A stretch of 64,000 nucleotides of DNA from Camarhynchus parvulus (taxonomy: Eukaryota > Chordata > Aves > Passeriformes > Thraupidae). Position numbers and translations under genes: made by a program. The notes below the pieces were generated by a model. The model was given only the letters and a program-made list of their open reading frames with translations, was not told the origin of the DNA and did no database searches. Shown piece after piece: positions 57,094-64,000 of the stretch. Numbering within the stretch: the first letter of the stretch is position 1; each line of letters begins with the position of its first letter. The stretch is taken from the NCBI RefSeq assembly GCF_901933205.1, contig NC_044590.1, positions 12,861,501 to 12,925,500 of the forward strand, written 5' to 3'.

Positions 57094-57362
57094 TATTGTC
57101 TTGATTTTTTAAGTTTTTCTAAGCCTTCTGGTGTTTACATTCTTGTAACGAACTTTCTCCCACACTTTATGTTAATAACTCATTGTTTTGCATTCTTTTA
57201 TGGAAGAGGAAAAATTTGATGGACTGTTGGTTTATCCAGTGTCATTGGAGAGGTGGCACTTTTGGAAGTCTATAAATGTTAGAGCCAAAAATTAAATAAT
57301 TCTCTTTTCACCTTGGAAGAGCTGCGTGTCGGCATTGTGTTATTTCGTGTCCTACAGCAGCA
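57094..57362 (+). mobile_element. Solo LTR, family D copy 2
   Basis: Forward counterpart of 37640-37922, diverged. It has 'agtctataaatgtt' (TATA box), 'aaaaattaaataa' at the usual poly(A) place, and 'gttatttcgtgtcctac' at the 3' end. The exact 6-bp duplication tttcac at 57088-57093 and 57363-57368 places the left edge at TATTGTC, so the first TG has become TA. Confidence 0.8.
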
Positions 57363-57368
57363 TTTCAC

Positions 57369-57704
57369 TTTGAAGAAACTCTGTTTTTTCCCTCAGCCAT
57401 GGTGACCAAAAATTCCTGCCTGCCTCTATCCCTGTCCTGTGCTAGCATTAACCTGATGGAGCAGTTTTTGTGGGATTTCTGGTGCCTGAGCCAACCTGAA
57501 ACAACCCCCCCCGTGCTCACCCTGGGAACACAACCACCTCTGTCTGCTCTGCTTCCAGCTCCCTGCTAAGCAGCTCAGAGTCTTAGCTCAGAAAGTCCCA
57601 GCTCTGATCCTTGCAGACAGCAGCAGCTTTGCTCCCAGCCCTGCAGAGCTCCAGGAAAGTCGTGGATTATCTGCTCACCCTCCTCCATGTGCTGCTTCCT
57701 GCAG
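57369..57704. other. Unique DNA upstream of candidate exon
   Basis: No repeat is recognised. It ends in a pyrimidine-rich tract and GCAG at 57701-57704. Confidence 0.35.
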
Positions 57705-57789
57705 GGTGAAGAGGCACAGAGAGGAGCTGCGCCCGCTCCCGCTGCGGGCACGGGGACATTGACAGAGCCCAGGTGCCCAGCCAGCCCTG
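57705..57789 (+). other. Candidate internal exon, 85 bp
   Basis: A good acceptor ('gtgctgcttcctgcag') precedes 85 bases open in exactly one of three frames (28 codons, rich in Ala, Pro, Gly and Thr). They end at CCCTG|GTGAGTG, nearly the same donor as the CpG-island exon at 8649. The segment has several CpGs in an otherwise CpG-poor setting. No domain is recognised. It could be an internal coding exon, an untranslated exon, a noncoding-RNA exon or chance. Confidence 0.3.
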
Positions 57790-58059
57790 GTGAGTGACTC
57801 TGGGGGTGCTCTTGGGGGGACAGAGCCCTGGGAAGGGCACAGCACTGGGATTTGGGGCAGCACCCCCCTGGCAGGAGAGGAGCTGTTCAGAACCCTGGTT
57901 CTGGGGCACTCTGAGGGTTCCTCCCTTGGAGCCTGCTGGGTGAGGCTGATTTCCCTCCCCCTGGCCTGGTGTGGGTGTTCAGGGAGCCAGAGGTTGGTGG
58001 GTTTGCTGAGAGCCTGCCCCCAGTGCTGCTGGGGCTGGGGTTGGGTCACTTGAAGCCCA

Positions 58060-58165
58060 GGCAGTGGTGCAGTCACCATCTCTGGAGGTGGTCAGTGCCG
58101 TGTGTTGGGTCAGAGGTTGGACTCAGTGATCTCAAAGGTCTTTCCCAGCTTAATTCTGTTTTTGA
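58060..58165 (+). repeat. CR1 LINE 3' terminal fragment
   Basis: Forward: 'cagtggtgcagtcaccatct', 'gtcagaggttggactcagtg', 'atctcaaaggtctttcccag'. Diverged. Confidence 0.75.
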
Positions 58166-58384
58166 GTCTGTAATTACACCCTGTGGGTTGTTTTGGACAC
58201 GGGTTTGGGGCATGTCTGCATGTCACATTCTTTGCCTGTGTTGCTGCTGAAGTTCTGTTTGCAGTTTGTCGTGGGGAGGTGAAAACGAGTGTGGCTTGGG
58301 ATAAGCTGGAGGTGAACCCTGCTGCTGGCTCTGCTGGGCTCATCCCAGAGCAGGGGCATGCAGGGAGGGGCAGGTGGAGGTGCC

Positions 58385-58795
58385 TTGAAAGGCTGATCTG
58401 GAGCAGAGACTAGACAGAGCTAAATGGACGAAATTGGGATTTATTGAAAGGCCTTAAAGGGACAGCACAAGAGCCTGGCCAGGGCTGCACCCAGGCTGAA
58501 TTTAAGATGGATCTTGGTCAGGAGTTTTTACACTTCTATCAGTTTTGGTTCATCTATGTATTGGGTTCAGCTGAACCAATTGCAGCTCCAGGTCATGAAA
58601 TCTCAGCCTCTGCCTTGCCCCGTTCTCTTTGCATTGTTTGTGCTCTTTGGGTAAAGATTGTCCTTGATTCTCCAGCTGGGGAGGGATTGCTTTGTCCAAC
58701 TACCCTGTGAAGAGAACCTGCTAACACCTAATAGGAAGTGTCATAGTTCCATACCAGGCAGCAGAGAATTTGGAAGATATCAAAGTTAGAACCAT
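58385..58795 (-). mobile_element. LTR-like repeat, tentative
   Basis: Plus strand shows 'gagactagacagagctaaat', then a reverse poly(A) signal TTTATT at 58440-58445, then about 340 bp ending near 'ctaataggaagtgtcatag'. The arrangement fits a reversed LTR with its 3' end at the left. Neither edge nor a target duplication could be fixed. Confidence 0.4.
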
Positions 58796-59384
58796 CACTG
58801 GAAGTGCTGTGCTTGGGGCAGGCAAGGTGCAGAGCTGCTGCTGTGTGGGGCTGGGGGCCAGGGCTGGCTCAGAGCTCTGCTCCTGCCTCTGCCCCTTGGG
58901 CTGGGAGGAAACCTTCCCCTGGTGTTTCCTTCTTGGGGCTGTGCTTGTCAGTGCTTAGGACAGGACAGAGGAGTTCCCATCCCCACAGGCCACAGTTTAG
59001 GAAGTTTAACATCCCCCAGGTGCTGAGCTGAAATCACCTCTGTGAAGCAGAGGCTTTATGGAGGGCTGGGAAAGGATTTAGGGATCAGTGCAGTGGTAGC
59101 GTGACCCAAGGGTTGGGAAATGCTGCTGGGAATGGCTGTGCCTGTTGGAAACTTGCTGTGCTTCCTGAGCCATGAGGTCAGGGAGGGCTCTGCCTGCTCT
59201 GCTGGGAGTTTCCTTGGACTTCAGGGGAGTGAAAGCTGGAGTTTGCTTCAGCAGAGGGTGAAGATTTCAGGATGTGCTCGTTCTGTGCTCAGCCCATGGC
59301 AGGAAGATGCAGCAGTGTGCTTCTCAGCAGTGGATTTCTCTTCCAGTTCCTGGGCAGATGGGTGAAAGCAGAAATTACAGATGA
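58796..59384. other. Unique DNA, no gene recognised
   Basis: No repeat or exon is recognised. Confidence 0.3.
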
Positions 59385-59512
59385 ACAGAGTGAGTTGGAA
59401 AGGGACCTTCAAAACCATCCAGTGGCCCCCCACCCTGCCATGGGCAGGGACACCTTTCACTGTCCCAGGCTGCTCCAGCCTGGCTGTGGCACTTCCAGGG
59501 GTGGGGTCCTCA
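59385..59512 (-). repeat. CR1 LINE 3' fragment
   Basis: Reversed: 'gagtgagttggaaagggacc', 'ccaccctgccatgggcaggg', 'ctgtcccaggctgctccagc'. Confidence 0.85.
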
Positions 59513-59796
59513 GTTTGCAGTTCAGCAGGGTTTGCAGAACTTGGCTTTTCATTGGTATCACAGCTGGAGGGTTCCTTTGGATATTGCATAGAAGAGAGAA
59601 AAAACAAACCTGATCAGATAAAACTTGTTATCACAGAGGCAGGAGCTGTGCTGCTGGGTGATGGGCCCCTGGAGATACCACACCAGTAAATAAGGATCTT
59701 ATTTGGAAATCTAATCCAGGAAACTCCAAATAACAGCAGGGAAAAGATTCACCTGAACTTCTTCAAATCAAAATGAGGCAGGTGAGGGAGAACGGG

Positions 59797-60175
59797 TGTT
59801 GCAGACATCTTTTATGAAAAATCCTTTCCTTAGGATTTTTCCTCCTGAGAAGCTGAGAGGCCTCAGGAACAAAACGTAAACATTGATTTTCTGCTGCTGT
59901 GGAATGCAACAGGTGCATCTGTGATTGGTCTCCTAGAGTTGTTTTTAATTAATGGCCAATCACAGTCAGCTGGCTCAGACTCTCTGTCCAAGACACAAGC
60001 CTTTGTTATCATTACTTCTTTTTCTATTCTTAGCTAGCCTTCTGATTAAATCCTTTCTTCTATTCTTTTAGTATAGTTTTAATATATATCATAAAATAAT
60101 AAATCAGCCTTCTGAAACATGGAGTCAGATCCTTGTCTCTTCCCTCATCCTGGGACCCCTGTGAACACCAGCACA
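59797..60175 (+). mobile_element. Solo LTR, family A copy 11
   Basis: Begins TGTTGCAGACATC and ends CCAGCACA. Flanks aacggg (59791-59796) and aaaggg (60176-60181) match at 5 of 6. AATAAA is at 60098-60103, with 'ttagtatagttttaatatat' just before it. Confidence 0.9.
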
Positions 60176-61563
60176 AAAGGGAACTTGGGTTTGATCAGAT
60201 TTGTCTATAACCATTTTCTGTTCCAGCTTAGTGTACCTGCCTGTGGTGGTAGTGAGGATATTTTGACACAAAAGATTCTGGCACACAGATAGGTTGAACA
60301 AAGGACCTGACTAAAAACCCTGTTCTGCATGGCAAAGACAGCTGCAGTACCCTAATACAGACCAGGATTTAACACAGCAAATGAAGTTGTGGGATTCAGC
60401 AGCATTGAAGAAATCCATGGATTTTTACTATTGAAGACATTTTTACAAAGAACACTGCCAGAAATTTTTCCAAGTTTTGTTTTGGCTGTTGGCATATTCA
60501 GTAGAGTTTTGAAGTGTGGACCCTTCTTTTTGTACAAGGCATTTACTGTAAGTGGAGGGAATTGTCTTTTATGCAGCAAGTTGCTCCCTCCCTCCGGACT
60601 CCTGAGCCCCTGAACACTGCTGCCTGATGATTTGCTCTTTCATTTTTCACTTCTCCCTGCACTTTAACTGGTGGCACCCAGAATAAAGGTAGATCCCAGA
60701 AGGAGCTGCAGAGCTCCCTGTTCCTCAGGAGATATTTCAGTGGGGAAATATCTGTCATTGAGGCAGTTAGAGAAGCACATAGAGAGTGACTGGAGAACAA
60801 GGGAGGGTGATGAAAATGCCCATTATTGCAGGAATGCAGGGAAAGTGTTGGAAATAGCTGGTACTGAGTCCATCCTTACAGGGCTGGCAGTGCCCTTAAT
60901 GAGAGCACACAGAGGAGCATCCTTGGGTGCCTCAGCAAAAAAGGGGATGGCTGAAATGTTCTGTGTGGGTGCAGGGGCCATCAGGGCTCTGAGCACAGAT
61001 ATTCCAGGCTCTAATCACCTGCTCAGGTCCTTGTCAGGGCACTTCTGCCTGGCCAGGATTAGGGGGGCACTGGCAGCCCTTTAAGCTCCCATCTGTGGTG
61101 ACCTTCTTAGCACCCCGTGGGCCAAGGAAGGAAGGGATCTAACAGCTGCTTAATTTAGAGAACACCAGGTCAGGAGGAGGTTGCAGATCCTGGGAGCTGG
61201 CAGGTGCAGGAGCTGGGAAGGGCTGCAGAGCCCAGGGCAGAGGAGCCTGTGGGACGGGACCCTCACAGGGCTTGTGGCTGGGCCTAAAAAAGCCAAACTC
61301 CAGCACTGAGCTCCCCTCTGTGCCCAAGGTACCTCTGTCAGGGAATGGGGGTTGGATCACTCAGCTGGGAACGCACTCCAGAGGCTCCACAGGAGTTGTG
61401 AGCCATCAGAAACCAGGCTGATGGCTGAAATTCTGCACCAGCAGAAATTCCCCCCAAAATGCACTCTCCCCAGTCTTTATCTGCTGTAAAAAAAATTCAA
61501 AGACACCAACAAAATTTTGAAGTTAAAAGTCATGTTCTGAGCAGGCTCCTGGGGAGGATTGCC
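60176..61563. other. Unique DNA, no gene recognised
   Basis: 1.4 kb of unique sequence. A 137-codon frame at 60671-61084 (plus) is the longest, but I recognise no domain and no splice signals that would support it. Confidence 0.35.
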
Positions 61564-61949
61564 TGTGACGGTGCTCACAGGGGTCTGAGGATGAGGGAAG
61601 AGACGAGGATCTGACTCCATGTTTCAGAAGGTTTGATTTATTATTTTATGATATATATTACATTAAAACTATACTAAAAGAATAGAAGAAAGGATTTCAT
61701 CAGAAGGCTAGCTAAGAATAGAATAAGAAAGAATGACAACAAAGGTTTGTGGCTTGGACTCTCTGTCCAAGCCAGCTGGGCTGTGATTGGCCATCAATTA
61801 GCAACATCCAACATGGGCCAATCACAGATGCACCTGTTGCATTCCACAGCAGCAGATAATCAATGTTTACATTTTGTTCCTGAGGCCTCTCAGCTCCTCA
61901 GGAGGAAAAATCCTAAGGAAAGGATTTTCCATAAAAGATGTCTGTGACA
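61564..61949 (-). mobile_element. Solo LTR, family A copy 12
   Basis: Plus strand starts TGTGACGGTGCTCAC and ends GATGTCTGTGACA. Reverse poly(A) TTTATT is at 61637-61642. Immediate flanks (attgcc left, ccaggg right) do not match. An attgca lies 7 bp further right, so a small rearrangement at the right edge is possible. Confidence 0.88.
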
Positions 61950-63078
61950 CCAGGGCATTGCACCACTCCTGCTTTGGGACATAAAACCTGGAGCAGCCAC
62001 AGAAACTGGAGCACATGTGGAATTGTTAACCTGTACATTCAGGCAAAACTCCCGTGCCCCAAGAAAGCCATGGGTTAAAAAGCACCTTCTTAAGCCAGTG
62101 ATTCATCTCTAGAGCTGAGCTGGTTTCTGTGATCAACCCAGATGTTTGATTCTTTCAAGAGCTGAGCAAGTGATTCTTAATAAACACTCACTTTTCTGCA
62201 AATCTTGATCTTACTGAAATACAATGTCAATTTAAATTATCTGACTGGGGGATTTTTGTTTTTCCTTTTTCATTCCTGGATTTCCTTTTGGAAATCATCT
62301 GTTTCTCAGAACCTCTCAGACCTTGGAGGTTAAATCAGATTAAGGTAATGCGTGAATGGAAAATGTAAAATCTTTTCCCAAGTAACTGCTTGTGCAAACA
62401 CCAGACAGATGATGGCACAAATCCCTCCTCCTGCTGTGGCTGTGCTCAAACTTTAGGTGAAAATATTGGCAGAACATCCTCTCCTCCCTGGTGCAGCTTT
62501 GTGGCTGCATTCCTCAGTTCTGGAGCTGGAATGTGAGTCAGAAAGGAGGGAGTCAAGGGGGTGCCTTAAAATGAAAGTACAAAAATAGCTCTCCCTGCAC
62601 ATCTTTTCTCAGCTTCACCTTACAAGGCTGCATTGACGTGTGCTGGATGGGATGTGATGGCTCTGGCCTTGGCAGATGCATCAAATGTGACATGTGAGCA
62701 TGGGTGTTAGGGGTTTTTTTAAGGAGACAAATAAGGGTTAGCAAGAAATGCAGAAAAGATAAACAGTGAGGTGGCCACAGTCCTTCACTATAGGAATCCA
62801 GGCCTGAGATTTGCTTCCAGCTCAGAACTAGAACTAGAACTCAGAACTCAGAACTAGAGATTTCAGGAAACAAGCCAAAAAGTTGCTTGTTTTGCCATTT
62901 CATCAATCAAACGTGCTGCTTCCCTGAGGCACTGACCTTTCCCAGGCAGTGCTGTGACAAAAGCTGTGGTGAAACATGAGAGAGGCTGGGCTATGCCGTC
63001 CAGAGCAGGGGAGATGCTGCCATAGCCCCTGTGTTTGGGTGAGCCTCTGACAGAGGGTGTTGGGGTTTTTTTCTGCTA
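61950..63078. other. Unique DNA with a short tandem repeat
   Basis: AT-containing unique sequence. The only structure seen is the AGAACT repeat at 62819-62862. Confidence 0.35.
62819..62862. repeat. Short AGAACT(AG/C) tandem repeat
   Basis: Five to six imperfect copies of AGAACTAG/AGAACTC ('cagaactagaactagaact' and following). Confidence 0.9.
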
Positions 63079-63278
63079 AAGTCCTTTAATTTTTGTTTCT
63101 TCCTGAGGGTGAATATAGCTGCAGTAGTATCAGGGACAGCCAAAGGTGATAGAGAGACTCCATCATCAGAAGGCATAAAAAGGCACTTCATTATCAGAAA
63201 TGTACAGTTCTTACAGAAACAATGGTGGGCCTAAGACCTGATTGGCCTTTAGGAATCTTCTCTCACCCATTGGTCAAC
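63079..63278 (-). mobile_element. Possible older LTR, left part, split by copy 13
   Basis: The text on the two sides of copy 13 ('cctgattggcctttagg' left; 'cacagcttcccaggattttc' right) has the block order of a reversed songbird LTR: a poly(A)-side block, a CCAAT-like 'gattgg' block, then a 'cttcccaggattttcctggg' block. Low confidence because no ends or target duplication were found. Confidence 0.3.
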
Positions 63279-63662
63279 TGTCACAGACATATTTTATGAA
63301 AAATCCTTTTGCTAGGATTTTTTTCTCCTGAGAAGCTGAGAGGCCTCAGGAACAAAATGGAAACAATGATTATCTGCTGCTGAGGAATGCAACAGGTGGA
63401 TCTGTGATTGGTCTCATGTGGTTGTTTTTAATTAATGGCCAATCACAGTCCAGCTGTCTCGGACTCTCTGGTCAGTCACAAGATTTTATTATCATTCCAT
63501 TCCTTTCTATTCCTTGCTAGCCTTCTGATGAAATCCTTTCTTCTATTCTTTTAGTATAGTTTTAATGTAATATATCATAAAATAATAAATCAGCCTTCTG
63601 AAACATGGAGTCAAGATTCTCATCTCTTCCCTTGTCCTGGGACCCCTGTGAACACCACCACA
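63279..63662 (+). mobile_element. Solo LTR, family A copy 13
   Basis: Begins TGTCACAGACATA and ends CACCACCACA. AATAAA is at 63584-63589. Flanks gtcaac and tttggt do not match. It is the cleanest second-subgroup copy, close to copy 6, so a lost duplication is unexpected (see findings). Confidence 0.9.
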
Positions 63663-63850
63663 TTTGGTGACCTGAGTGAAGAAAAATTCCACATTGAACT
63701 ATGAATAGCACACTCTGGAGAACCATAGCTATAAACAATGGTTACAGAAAGAGAGAGAATAATTGTGTGAATTCTTTCCTCTAAGTTTCCCACAGCTTCC
63801 CAGGATTTTCCTGGGAGAACCTTGTCTCTCTCTGTTCAGACGATATGTAA
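63663..63850 (-). mobile_element. Possible older LTR, right part
   Basis: Continuation of the split element proposed at 63079-63278. Contains 'gaaagagagagaataattg' and 'cacagcttcccaggatttt'. The alternative reading, start of an internal retroviral region after copy 13 because of the TTTGGTGACC string at 63663, is discussed in the findings. Confidence 0.3.
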
Positions 63851-64000
63851 TTACTGCAGCTGGAGGCTCCACTGGAATGGCAGGGTCAGTGAGGCTGACC
63901 TTGGGATGTGCTGGGCGAGCTTGGAGAGCTCATGAGTCCCCAGCTTTCCTCTGGTGGGTGAACTCTGTAGAGATTCTCCAGGGAATGGGCACAACCCAGA
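63851..64000. other. Window end, unique or CR1-edge DNA
   Basis: The last 25 bases ('ctccagggaatgggcacaac') resemble the middle of the CTGGGAGGGACCC-type CR1 in forward orientation, so a CR1 copy may begin at the window edge. Confidence 0.35.

Noticed and set aside
61950..61962. Target duplication attgcc/attgca for LTR copy 12
   Set aside because: The right-hand match is 7 bp beyond the LTR end, so it does not flank the element directly.
1..64000. CRISPR arrays, bacterial operons, tRNA or rRNA genes
   Set aside because: No direct repeats with regular spacers and no ribosomal or tRNA signatures were seen. The genome is vertebrate.
1..64000. Female-specific W chromosome origin
   Set aside because: LTR density is high, but long repeat-free stretches, a CpG island and moderate divergence suit an autosomal or Z intron better. 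This was not tested.

Overview
The window looks like nuclear DNA of a songbird (oscine passerine). It holds about 34 truncated 3' ends of the avian CR1 retrotransposon on both strands. It also holds about 20 solo long terminal repeats (LTRs) of endogenous retroviruses, a vertebrate-type CpG island, and pentanucleotide microsatellites of AT-rich sequence. No reading frame can be assigned to a known protein. Nearly all the longer open frames are shadows of CR1, of GC-rich LTRs, of the CpG island, or of microsatellites. I have no database support, so the organism call rests on repeat content alone.

Layout. Positions 1-7.7 kb: upstream flank with AT-rich unique DNA, a TATA-type promoter-like block near 2.95 kb, CR1 pieces and an inverted pair of LTRs (3.75 and 4.96 kb). 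Positions 7.73-9.23 kb: a CpG island with GC boxes, almost no ATG on the plus strand and a strong splice donor at 8649/8650. This is best read as the promoter and untranslated first exon of a plus-strand gene whose first intron would fill the rest of the window. Positions 9.2-20.5 kb: intron-like unique DNA, a three-copy minisatellite at 10.35 kb and CR1 pieces. Positions 20.5-43 kb: dense LTR and CR1 insertions, including an 895-bp LTR with a 5-bp target duplication, a 602-bp LTR with a 4-bp duplication and a 595-bp LTR with a near-perfect 6-bp duplication. Positions 44-51 kb: a rearranged block with one direct duplication (44.5/48.6 kb), one inverted duplication (46.4-47.2/50.6-51.0 kb) and two long (ATATT)n arrays. 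Positions 51-64 kb: more LTRs and CR1 pieces and a candidate small exon at 57.7 kb.

How the parts relate. One LTR family (called family A here, about 380-430 bp, 6-bp target duplications) accounts for 13 insertions. All are solo, so their internal regions were lost by LTR-LTR recombination. The sequence itself gives some relative dating. One family A copy lies inside one arm of the inverted duplication while the other arm keeps the empty site. A different LTR splits a CR1 element. The (ATATT)n array at 45.2 kb grew inside an LTR and removed its poly(A) signal. Neighbouring family A copies in opposite orientation could form long hairpins if the region is transcribed.
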